Made by a program: the position numbers and the translations under genes
DNA from: Staphylococcus lugdunensis
GTDB taxonomy: Bacteria > Bacillota > Bacilli > Staphylococcales > Staphylococcaceae
Direction: 5' to 3'
NCBI RefSeq assembly: GCF_002901705.1
Contig: NZ_PPPV01000012.1
Coordinates: forward strand, 869,643-933,642
Length of the DNA: 64,000 nt
Part shown: piece after piece, positions 31,594-41,400 of the stretch
Layout of the letters: each line of letters begins with the position of its first letter
Position numbering within the stretch: position 1 is the stretch's first letter
The notes under the pieces: generated by a model
The model's database searches: none
What the model was told of the DNA's origin: nothing
What the model saw: only the letters and a program-made list of their open reading frames with translations

Positions 31594-32315
31594 CTTAATT
31601 TCTCCTTATAATAATTCACCCACAATGCCAACATAACAATAAAGAACACCATATCTAACCACTTAAATTTGACTGTACATATATTTGTCCTTGCGTGTGG
31701 TGCATCAATGCCACGTGTCATTGCAGCAAAGGATAAATCATTGCCAATTTGTACGACTGATATAATCAGTGGAATGAGACGATACTCTAAATTTTTAAAA
31801 ATATGTCGTTTTAACGTAATACCGCGCATTTTCATGGCATGATTAATATTCCTATACTCTTCTGAAATCGTTGGAAAAAAGCGAAAAATAACAGTGATTG
31901 GAATAATAACGTTGCGTGGCATTTTTATTTTTTCCATAGCGGCTATAAATTCGCTCACTTTAGTTGAATATAATGTAAAATAACCTACAATGAAACCAGG
32001 CAACATATTCATAAATATGCCTACGCAAGCCAACAAGATAAACTGCAGCATACCATGTGTATACGGCACAACATAAGCTTGTAAAAGCATCAGTATCACG
32101 AACAACATTGTAAACTTTAAAAAAGCTAAGTATTTATATATAGAAAGTAACAAGCTCAATGAACATAACGTAATCGTAATACGTAAGATACTTTGTGAAC
32201 TACCACTTGAAATAAGAATAGTGCTCACAGTAATTGTCAGTAAAATCTTAGTTCGAGGGTCTAATTGTGCTAACCGTGTTCTATCATCTTTAAATAAAGA
32301 ACTTATTTTACTCAC
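31590..32315 (-). CDS. ECF transporter T component (CbiQ-like)
   Basis: 241 residues with about five membrane segments. The coupling helix signature reads MKMRGITLKRH (MRG motif) near residue 166 and a second AAMTRGIDAPHARTN near 205; these are the Ala-Arg-Gly-type motifs contacting the ATPases. It overlaps both neighbours by 4 bases, which fits stoichiometric expression with the S component and the ATPase. Confidence 0.9.
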   Translation of the reverse strand: MSKISSLFKDDRTRLAQLDPRTKILLTITVSTILISSGSSQSILRITITLCSLSLLLSIYKYLAFLKFTMLFVILMLLQAYVVPYTHGMLQFILLACVGIFMNMLPGFIVGYFTLYSTKVSEFIAAMEKIKMPRNVIIPITVIFRFFPTISEEYRNINHAMKMRGITLKRHIFKNLEYRLIPLIISVVQIGNDLSFAAMTRGIDAPHARTNICTVKFKWLDMVFFIVMLALWVNYYKEKLS

Positions 32316-32890
32316 ATAAGCCCCGCCTTTTTAAAATGTTTACTAAACATTTTCTTACCTAACCAAGCACCTAAGAGCCCACCAACGATTGTTAAAACAA
32401 ACATAATTGGTAACGTCCATAATGGCGTTATAGATGCTAATGTTTGCACATATTCATGCCCATAAGATTGTTCTAACTCTTTAAAATACGCCTCTCTAGC
32501 TAAAAACATACGCAACACAAAGCCCATCATCCACAATGAAAAGACCGCATAACCCCATGCAATATTATTCCAAGCTTTGTAATCACCTTGTTTCATAATC
32601 AAATCACCAAGCAATCCACAAATCAATCCAGCTGGAATCATAATTAGTCCACTTCCCATGATGGTAAAAGCTAGCCCTAATATAAATCCAGTTAGTGTTA
32701 ACATCCCAAACTTTTCAATTTTCATCACATATAAAATAAACGGTATACCACAAACGATTGGACAAATTAATCCTAAAAATGGAATTAAAAACGGTATATA
32801 ACCTAGCATAAAAGTAACAAAAAAGACGACCAAATAAATGGCTGTAAAAATACCTACTGTAATTAAATCTTTAACGTTTAACTGTTTCAT
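32312..32890 (-). CDS. ECF transporter S component, MptD/Trep_Strep type
   Basis: 192 residues with about five hydrophobic segments. The N terminus KDLITVGIFTAIYLVVFFVTFMLG and the IPAGLICGLLGDLIMKQG block are like the 'Trep_Strep' putative S-component family. S components bind substrate inside the membrane; none of this family has a substrate I can name. The gene follows the 920-residue synthetase by 16 bases, so a metallophore-related cargo is plausible. Confidence 0.8.
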   Translation of the reverse strand: MKQLNVKDLITVGIFTAIYLVVFFVTFMLGYIPFLIPFLGLICPIVCGIPFILYVMKIEKFGMLTLTGFILGLAFTIMGSGLIMIPAGLICGLLGDLIMKQGDYKAWNNIAWGYAVFSLWMMGFVLRMFLAREAYFKELEQSYGHEYVQTLASITPLWTLPIMFVLTIVGGLLGAWLGKKMFSKHFKKAGLM

Positions 32891-32906
32891 AAAAATGACT
32901 CCTTTA

Positions 32907-35669
32907 CTAATGAGCTATTAAATTTGCTATTGCTGTGGCATTATCTTTATCTTCTACGCAATCGTAATGATTACCTGGAATATTTTTTTGTTCAAAATTA
33001 CCTATGCAATATTGTTCCCATTGATCATTATCTTGTGCTGGCAATAAAGAACTATTTTCTTTTTGTTGCGCATTTAAATACGTAACATCCCCAATGTAAG
33101 TCGTGGGCACCATATGTGCGGATTCCCAACTTGCCATTTGAACTTGATAAGAAGACATTAAAAATGCTTCATTAATAGTTTCTCCATTTGTTTCCTCTAT
33201 TACATTCGCATAAATCTTAAATCGTTCATCAAATGTTTTGCGTTCAAAAAAATGTTTCAATTGTGTAACTAATTGATCTGATTCCCCGTATTTATTTTCC
33301 AGGAAATCTAATAAATGATATTGTTTGTCTTGTTCTATGTTGCTATACATTTCTTTAATACTCTGAGTTAATTTATTGTATTCAATATCAGGAATGACAT
33401 CAGAGATTGTTATAAAATGATTTTGTATATATGCCATTTCTGACACGATGTCATCTATTTGAGATATAGGTGATATCGATGTATCAATTAACGTCACATG
33501 TTCTACATCAATGCCTTGTAGTGTTAAAATATTAGCAGTTTCTAACGCTACCAATCCGCCCGAACAATATCCTACAAGATGAATCGATTCATAATCCGTT
33601 TCACTAATCATTTCAGCATAGGATTCACTAATTTTTTTAACAAGATTTTGACGATTGATATGACAATATTGCTCTTGATTGTTAATGGTAATTCCTGCCA
33701 ATGCATCGCGATCAATAGCTTTTAAATCATCGATTAAATAACGCAAACAATTCATCGTTCCTAAACCAGCATGAAATAGTATTTTTAGTGTCGTACCTTC
33801 CTTTTTAAAGAATGTCAACTTCCCGATTGATTGATTACTTTCCGACTCCTTCACATTTTCTACTTCAGCAATTTTGGTATTAATTGCATTGAATAGCATA
33901 TTAATCGTGGGTTCGGCTAATAATTTTCGTAATAAACCATCAAAATTGATGATTTCATAATCATGTGATTTACACGATTCAACCACTTGAGTAGAAAGTC
34001 GTGCTAATACTAGTGAATCCGCACCAAAGTTATAAAAATTGTCATCATAAGATAGTGAATTGACTTGTAATATCGACTGACAATGGTCGATGATTTCTTG
34101 CTTTAAAGATTCGGGTACTAAATCTGCTTGAACATCAGATGTTTTATTATCTATTTGTTTGACGTCTTGCTGTTGTGACATGATTTGCTGATACGCACTT
34201 GTTTTTCTTTCAGTGTCATACCAAAAGCTAAGTGCCTTAGTTAAACTTTCACTAGTTGTATAATTCATGAGCATGTGTTCTAAATCCATAATAAACCTAT
34301 TGATAAATGCTTCTTTAAAAATACCTTGTCTCGTATCAATATTAACGTTTAACTTACCGTTAATTTCCATGATTTGACAATCCATAAACACTTGTGGCGA
34401 TTGACTTAAGCCTTCATCCCCGATTTTCAAATGCTCAAAGTGCATATCTCCAGTCCCTAATGAACTTGTAAAAACAATAGGATACAGACGATTTGAATTT
34501 GTTTTTCTAATCTCTCTAATTAAATCAACACCGGTAAAAGTGTTATGCTGTAAGTCCTCTAATAGTGTAGCTTGAATCTTTGAAGCGTTTTCCAAAAACG
34601 AACTATTTTCATCAACATTGATTGATAATAAGTTCGTAGAGGTGAAATCACCGACAATATGATCAATATCTTTATATGTTTCATTACGGTTCATCGTCGT
34701 TAAATTGACTACAAATGTCTGTTGATCGATCCACTTATTGACAACACAAGCAAATGCGGTTAGTACAAGTGTATTTGGCGTTAATCCATGCTGTTGTGCA
34801 AATGTTTTTAAATTTAACCATGACTGACGATTGACTACAAATGAATTTCTTACAAATAAATCTTTGGCATTATCAATAGTAATTGGTAATTGTGGATATT
34901 GTCCTAAATGTGGCAACTTATTTAACCAATATTGCTGATCAACCAAATATTTGGAGCTTGCCTTAGTTAATTCGCTTTGCATATATATATCTTTTAGCTC
35001 GTAGTCTTGAGATGTATCAATAACGTCATTTTCATTAAAATAGGCACTTTCAAACGCTTTAAGTAATATCCAAATACTTGTCCAATCTAAAATTAAAAAA
35101 TCAAACGATAGGTGCAGTATGGATTGCTCATGTCGTTGCGTAATACCTATATCAAATAATGGCCATGTTGCTGGATCATATTGTTTATCTTGAAGTTGTT
35201 CGCGTATTAAATGACTGTCACCATTTTCATTATTTACTAATAATTTATAATCTAAGTCACCTGACAATATCGTTTGTGTCTCCCATGAGTCAATAATCGT
35301 CCTCAAAGCTTGATGTTTCTTTATGAGTTTATTCCATAATTGATTAGCTCGCTCTATGTCTAATTTAGGAAATTTGACTTCAAAATAGACATGACTTGAT
35401 ACATCTCCAAATTTGCTTTGTTGCCCTATTAGATAGGCACTTTGAATGTCTTTTAAGGGAAAGCGTGTTGCACTTTGATAATAATTAACGTCACTATGTT
35501 TTAATAAAAGCTTTAAAATATCCTGTTTGTTTTGCTTCAAAAATGCTAATATTTTTTCATTTATTTTTGCATTTTTACTTTTATAATGTAATTGACCGTC
35601 TTTCGTCCACAGCGTTATACCTTGCTTATATAACTCAATGAGTTGCTGCTCTAAATTCACCTTTATCAC
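32907..35669 (-). CDS. NRPS: docking - cyclization - PCP - thioesterase (terminal module)
   Basis: 920 residues. Residues about 1-60 look like a TubC-type docking domain. The cyclization domain spans about 68-480 with RFPLKDIQSAYLIG and DFLILDWTS (190-198), the DxxxxDxxS motif that forms thiazoline rings. A carrier domain follows (NFGADSL, phosphopantetheine Ser552). The C-terminal thioesterase (about 628-920) has GYCSGG (Cys702 in the nucleophile position), Asp729 and His901. There is no adenylation domain, so its carrier must be loaded in trans, as the HMWP2 A domain does for HMWP1. It overlaps the VOC gene by 4 bases. Confidence 0.9.
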   Translation of the reverse strand: MIKVNLEQQLIELYKQGITLWTKDGQLHYKSKNAKINEKILAFLKQNKQDILKLLLKHSDVNYYQSATRFPLKDIQSAYLIGQQSKFGDVSSHVYFEVKFPKLDIERANQLWNKLIKKHQALRTIIDSWETQTILSGDLDYKLLVNNENGDSHLIREQLQDKQYDPATWPLFDIGITQRHEQSILHLSFDFLILDWTSIWILLKAFESAYFNENDVIDTSQDYELKDIYMQSELTKASSKYLVDQQYWLNKLPHLGQYPQLPITIDNAKDLFVRNSFVVNRQSWLNLKTFAQQHGLTPNTLVLTAFACVVNKWIDQQTFVVNLTTMNRNETYKDIDHIVGDFTSTNLLSINVDENSSFLENASKIQATLLEDLQHNTFTGVDLIREIRKTNSNRLYPIVFTSSLGTGDMHFEHLKIGDEGLSQSPQVFMDCQIMEINGKLNVNIDTRQGIFKEAFINRFIMDLEHMLMNYTTSESLTKALSFWYDTERKTSAYQQIMSQQQDVKQIDNKTSDVQADLVPESLKQEIIDHCQSILQVNSLSYDDNFYNFGADSLVLARLSTQVVESCKSHDYEIINFDGLLRKLLAEPTINMLFNAINTKIAEVENVKESESNQSIGKLTFFKKEGTTLKILFHAGLGTMNCLRYLIDDLKAIDRDALAGITINNQEQYCHINRQNLVKKISESYAEMISETDYESIHLVGYCSGGLVALETANILTLQGIDVEHVTLIDTSISPISQIDDIVSEMAYIQNHFITISDVIPDIEYNKLTQSIKEMYSNIEQDKQYHLLDFLENKYGESDQLVTQLKHFFERKTFDERFKIYANVIEETNGETINEAFLMSSYQVQMASWESAHMVPTTYIGDVTYLNAQQKENSSLLPAQDNDQWEQYCIGNFEQKNIPGNHYDCVEDKDNATAIANLIAH

Positions 35670-36358
35670 ATCCTTTCTAAGGTAATTTTATTAGATAATT
35701 GATACGTTTCATTTTGATTATTTTTCAAAATAACTTTATCAATTTCTGTAATATTTCCTTGTTTTAATTGAAGTTTGTCATCATGACAAACCAATTGGCA
35801 CATCAATTGATAATCTTGTGGTTGACACACGAAGATAACCTTATCAATTTCTGTGAATTGATTCGAATGAATTGTACTTGAAGGCCTCTGTGGCGTACTA
35901 TAATCTGAAACCACAAACGGTAATGTTACAGGTAGAATTGGATAATAACTAAATGCTATCTTTTCGTTTTTTAAATTTTTTCTATACCACGTAATCACCT
36001 TTCTCCCTTTGATTTCAAATTGATTTAATATTGTTTTGTTTTTTGAAAAGTGCGCAATAGACCTTAAGCTAGCTTTTTGAGCTTCAATGGCAAAATCTAT
36101 AAATCCTTGCTGACTACAACACCATTTTTTCCATCGCGCTTTCATTGCACGGCCATAAATCCATCTAAAAATATAAGCAAATGGCATTAATGTGCGATTC
36201 ATTTCTATAAGTTCAATATAGGGACCCTCATTGAACCAAATAAATGCATTTTTAGATTTTTCACCGCCTCTTTCAATTTCAAACCCTAGCTGTTTGAACG
36301 CTTCCATCGCTTGTGCAAGATTTTTCACTTTATATTGTAAGTGGCCAATTTTATACAT
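35666..36358 (-). CDS. VOC/glyoxalase-like protein inside metallophore operon
   Basis: 230 residues. The N terminus (KIGHLQYKVKNLAQAMEAFKQLGFEIERGG) is a vicinal-oxygen-chelate beta-alpha module, and PYIELIEM continues it; the second half has FVVSDYSTPQRPSSTIHSNQFTEIDKVIFV, suggesting a second module as in the Glyoxalase-like family. Metal-binding His15 or so and Glu in IELIEM are present. It may modify, sequester or protect against the compound, or act in an unrelated step. It is 2 bases downstream of the reductase-methyltransferase and overlaps the NRPS by 4. Confidence 0.65.
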   Translation of the reverse strand: MYKIGHLQYKVKNLAQAMEAFKQLGFEIERGGEKSKNAFIWFNEGPYIELIEMNRTLMPFAYIFRWIYGRAMKARWKKWCCSQQGFIDFAIEAQKASLRSIAHFSKNKTILNQFEIKGRKVITWYRKNLKNEKIAFSYYPILPVTLPFVVSDYSTPQRPSSTIHSNQFTEIDKVIFVCQPQDYQLMCQLVCHDDKLQLKQGNITEIDKVILKNNQNETYQLSNKITLERM

Positions 36359-36360
36359 AA

Positions 36361-38469
36361 TTACCTCTTTTCTAAAATAAATAATGCTTGCTTAAATGAT
36401 GCTAATTCATCGCTTTGTTGTGGTTTTTTATCTAATAGTTTAAATCCCGTCTGATTAAATAGTTCATACCATTCATCTAGCGTGAGAAAGGTTGTATTTT
36501 TACTTTTTCTAATATCAGTTGGCTCGGTCATCATAAATGCTTGAGAAATTAACATAGGTGCCGATTCACCATAAGCTTCACCGATGATAAGTTTGCCTCC
36601 TTTAGTTAAAATCTGATGCACAGACTTAAGTAATCTGTTCAAGTTCTTCGCGTTATTAATAACACCCACTGCGATCACAATGTCTATAGGCTGATAAGCA
36701 TTTAATTTGCTATGATGAAGGTTATCTATATTTAGAAGTTGATATCGCATAAAGGTTTTATCAACAAATTGTTTTTTTGCCAACGAGATAAAATACTGCG
36801 AAATATCCGTAAAGAGATACGACCCCGTAAATATCTGCCCGATTTGTTTCAAAATGCATGTCGTAGTTGCACCTGTACCAGCGCCTAATTCTAATATATT
36901 GAGCCTTCTATGTTCTGCGCATGTTTGAACGTATAAAGCAATTTGTGTGTTAATATAGCGTGCAATCGCTGTATGGCGATACAACGCATTGGCAATGTCA
37001 ATATCTCCATGTTCAAATAAAATTAAATTAACTGGTTTATCTCCTCTAACGATAGCTTCAATATGCTCAAAGTGTGCTTTAAAATATTGGAAGATTTTCT
37101 TTGGCATAATAGATGTTATCCATTGCTGCTCAAGATGATTCCATTCATGTTGCACGTTATCTTTAGTAAGCGTTTGATAATCAAAAATATATGCATTATC
37201 CATAGTTTTAATTACATAAAAATGATCTACTAAATAATTCAACCATCTGCTCATAATGTCTTTATTGTTAGGATGTACTTCTAATCTTTCAAATATGTCA
37301 TCTAACATATAAGACTGTTTCTTATCTAAATACTTACCTAATACATAAAGCATGGTGAGCGCACATACACGTTCTAATCTAAGCAGTTGACCACTTATAT
37401 CATCATCAGACGCAATGTCATATTTGAACTGACTGACATCAAAGTACGCATAAAAATCATTTTCTGTCTTTTGTGGATAACCAAATGCTTGCATAAGTTT
37501 TTTCCAAGCCATGGCATGATTGATGTGGCTCTGTGCCTTGGAATTAAAGCATTTTTTACTGTAATATTCTTGGTTTAAATATAAATTTATTTCTTCAAAA
37601 ATCATCCGAGTCCAAAGTTCTGTAAATATTAATTGCTGTGTTTGTTCATAGCTTGAATATATCGTTTCTATGTTATTTTTTTGCATGCCAAGTGGTGGAT
37701 GATTTTTTAATTTATAAGGCAACAAGTGTTCTTTTGGAAAATGAATATATTCTCTCCACTGCACATTACCGTGCGGATCGGTTAATGCTAGTTCGCCACC
37801 TTGAAATCCTATTTTTATATTGAATAACTGTCGCATAAATTGGTCAATATCATCACGAACTTCATTGTACGCACTTAAATTTAATTGAATACCATTTAAA
37901 TTAGTCGAAAGTAAATGATACGGTCCATCATTATTTAATTTTTCAGGGAGGGGTTCATTTACAAACGCTGGTAATAATTTACATAGTATTTCTGCCACTG
38001 GATAAGATAACTGTGTTGCAAATTCGAAATTGATATATTTAACATCTTGTTCCTTTTTTATGATTTGATAATTTTCGATAAAATTTTGTACTGATGGCAA
38101 TCTACTATATAAATTGCAAATTGCAAAATAACGTTGATTTTTTCGAGCGACCCCATATAACTCCGCATATTCCCTCTCAGAAATAGGTTGTTCAAATATG
38201 ACATCTATCCCTTTTTGTAATAGCTTTTTGGAAATAATATTGCCTTGACCACCTTGAACTTCTGATTTAATTGCTACACATGCAAAATCAATATGACTCG
38301 GAATCTCATCGATATGCGTATATAAATTTAACTGATAAAATTCAGCACAGTCGACAGAGCGTTGACTACCATTTGCTAACAACCCACAAATATTTATATC
38401 ATCATGTTTACGTATCGCCTCTATATAAAATTGACCAAATCTACTGCCACATATAATACAATTTTTCAT
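36361..38469 (-). CDS. Thiazolinyl imide reductase fused to a SAM methyltransferase
   Basis: 702 residues with two parts. Residues about 1-250 begin CIICGSRFGQFYIEAI and continue with FACVAIKSEVQGGQG, ISKKLLQKGIDVIFEQPI, as in Irp3/YbtU and PchG, which reduce a carrier-bound thiazoline to thiazolidine with NADPH. Residues about 480-700 carry a class I methyltransferase motif LELGAGTGATTT (526-537) with IDIVIAVGVINN and GGKLIIGEAYG. In yersiniabactin and pyochelin systems the reductase is separate and methyltransferases are embedded in the synthetases, so this fusion is unusual. Regions 270-480 resemble the MT-flanking helices of the large NRPS. Confidence 0.85.
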   Translation of the reverse strand: MKNCIICGSRFGQFYIEAIRKHDDINICGLLANGSQRSVDCAEFYQLNLYTHIDEIPSHIDFACVAIKSEVQGGQGNIISKKLLQKGIDVIFEQPISEREYAELYGVARKNQRYFAICNLYSRLPSVQNFIENYQIIKKEQDVKYINFEFATQLSYPVAEILCKLLPAFVNEPLPEKLNNDGPYHLLSTNLNGIQLNLSAYNEVRDDIDQFMRQLFNIKIGFQGGELALTDPHGNVQWREYIHFPKEHLLPYKLKNHPPLGMQKNNIETIYSSYEQTQQLIFTELWTRMIFEEINLYLNQEYYSKKCFNSKAQSHINHAMAWKKLMQAFGYPQKTENDFYAYFDVSQFKYDIASDDDISGQLLRLERVCALTMLYVLGKYLDKKQSYMLDDIFERLEVHPNNKDIMSRWLNYLVDHFYVIKTMDNAYIFDYQTLTKDNVQHEWNHLEQQWITSIMPKKIFQYFKAHFEHIEAIVRGDKPVNLILFEHGDIDIANALYRHTAIARYINTQIALYVQTCAEHRRLNILELGAGTGATTTCILKQIGQIFTGSYLFTDISQYFISLAKKQFVDKTFMRYQLLNIDNLHHSKLNAYQPIDIVIAVGVINNAKNLNRLLKSVHQILTKGGKLIIGEAYGESAPMLISQAFMMTEPTDIRKSKNTTFLTLDEWYELFNQTGFKLLDKKPQQSDELASFKQALFILEKR

Positions 38470-38471
38470 AT

Positions 38472-41400
38472 TTACAACACCCCTTCATCACGATTAATAT
38501 GTTGTGAGCCTTCTATTTTAGCTGCAATATCAGCGACAGTAGGATTTGTAAATATAAAGGATAGTTCGAGTTCAACGTTAAATTGGTTTCTAATTTTATT
38601 GGTAAGTTCTATCGCTTTAAGAGAATCACCACCAATTTCAAAAAATCTGCTATTACTGTTAGAAACCTCTTGTTTAACAATATCCGTTAAAATATCTTTA
38701 ACATCGTCTATGAAACTACTTACTTCGAGTTGATTATCATTTTCTAAAACGGAATCTATTTTTGTAAAATAAGTATCTTCATATCTATCACTTACGTTTA
38801 ATTCATGATTTAGAACATTTTTATTATGCGCAATCTCAAGTATCATCTTAATAAAATAATCAAACATTTTATCAAGGTTGTCTGTACCTATGCGGTGATC
38901 TACACTATCCCAATAAATGTCTAAACCACCATCTCGTTCAATCACTTGATTGTCTAACCAAACCTGAGGCGTTTGACTAATATTGTAAACAATTTCTCCT
39001 AGTAAGTTTTGGCTATTAAGTGCATGTATACCTAGACCACTTGTAAATACAAACGGCATGAGTATATAGTCATTAATTTCACAATATTTTCTTAAATCTC
39101 GTTGAAATTCAACACCGGAATACAGATGATGTTCTAAATCTTTGACGAGCTGTTTCTGAACATATTTAAAGCGATCTAACAATGTTGTGCTGCCATAATG
39201 TTTAATTTCTAATAAAGTTAATGTAGTGAAATCACCTATGACATGTTCAATATTAGGATGTACTGGCAACCTATTAAATTGCGTAATATTAAGTGAAAAA
39301 TTATCGTTATGACTGACTTTCCTAATCGCTTCAGCATATATACCGATCAAGAGTGAGGTTGGCGTCAACTCTATGCCTTTAGCTATTTCTTTTAACTTTT
39401 GCCAACTTTGTTTATCAACATGATATGTTCTTCTTGTAAACTGATTTGCATCATCATTTGATACAGCCATTGTTGGTATTTCTGGTGCTGTTAAAAAGTG
39501 TCCGACTCGTTTTAACCAATAGTCTCTATCTTTGGTGTATTGCTCTGTTTGTTTAAGTTGATTTAGGTAGCATACATAATCTCTAAAGTTTAACGCTGTA
39601 AGTTGTTGGCTTATATCTTTGTTAAGATACAGCTGATTCCATTGACTTAGCAATGTAAACATACTCCAACCATCAAAGATCAAATTGTCGAAACTAATAT
39701 GCAGTCTAACTTCTCTGTCAGATAAAATAGATACTTCAATATTAAAAATGGGCCATTGATTGATATCTAATACTTGATGAGACAATCTATTTCTAATTTC
39801 CAACAACGAACTTTGTTGCTGTTGTGAATTTTTATTTTCAAGATGGTTCGTTTTAAATTTATAATATGGCACTTCGCTTAATATTTGCTGTAAGCCATCA
39901 TCAGTAATTATTGCTCGCATCATGCCGTGGCTATGGATTAGCTTGTTCCATGCTCTTTCTAGTCGTTCTAATTCAATATTCGTAGCATTAATTTCGAAAT
40001 AGCAATGCGTCGATACATTATGGTGGCTTAATTCTTTTTTCCTGCCTATGAAGTAAGAATATTGAACATCAGTTAAGGAAAACGGTTCATTTTCTTTTGC
40101 TGGATTAGTTTGAAATTCGATGGTTTCATCTGTATGCGCTTGGTTCTTATTCTTCTCAACTTGTGCAGCCTGCGCTTTGATTGTTGTGTTTTCCATGGCA
40201 TCTTTAATAGTAAAATTTATATGAAATGCGGTTTCTATTTCTTTAGATATATGTGTAGCAATTAGTGAATCGCCACCAATGTTATAAAAATTTGAATCGC
40301 TGTTAATAGTGTTATCGTTAAACTCTGCACGCCATATATTTAGTATCTTTTGTTCCATATGAGTTAAGTTGTCAGCTTTAACGCTGGAATCACTGTTTCT
40401 TTGTTTACGAGCTAACTGACTTAATTTTTTCTGATTAATTTTACCATTTTTATTTAATGGAAATACATTTAAGAAATAAATATGCGCTGGAATCATATAA
40501 TTCGGTATAACATGCGTCAGTTGAGATGTAATATATTCAGATGTTATATCAGTTGGAGAAATGCAATAAATATTAGCATAAACCCTATCATTACCAACTT
40601 GTTGTATACGCTGACAATCAAAGTTATTTTCAGTAAACATGTTTTGCCAATCTCGTCTAGTTAATTTTCCCTTATAATCACCAATATAAGCATTTAATAT
40701 ATCAACCGTAATTTGTTCAATAAATAAACTTAGATTAGGTTCAACAATAATTATATGTCCATCTGGTTTCAACTTAGATTTAAGTTTCATCAACTGCTGT
40801 TGTATATTAAAACTTCTATGAAGCGCGTTAACAGCAATAATCACATCATAATGGTGATCTTTTAGCTGCTCAAAGTCGTTTTTTACTTCGATTCCAATGT
40901 CATGATCAATATACTCCCGATTTAATAATTTTGATTCATCTAAATAATGGTAATCTTTGCCTTTATGATTGATTTGATGCACAAGGTCACTGCTTAATGC
41001 GCTGTTTCTTGTCTCAAACTCTAAGACATTTATCGATTGATTGTTTAATTCTTGGATAGTTTTGAACAAATAGTCTTGTATCGCCATATTCCAAGGCATT
41101 AGTTCTGCAAGTTTAGATGGTGCTAACTCTGGTTCTTGCTGATAGAACAGCTCAATAGGATTCAGTTCTCCAGTAATCAGTTTAGGTAAATATTTTTCTA
41201 ATTTATTTAAAAATTTGATGATGGATTTGTTTTCATCAGGGTATTGATAAGCATTATCTACTTTAGATGTACGCTTGTATTTGCCATCTTGTTCATTAAT
41301 ATAGCCTTTAGCTATAAGTCTATTTAGCCATTTGTTCACTATAGACTCGTACTTTTTATGAACATTTAATGTTGTTAAAATAGTCTCAAACGAACGATAA

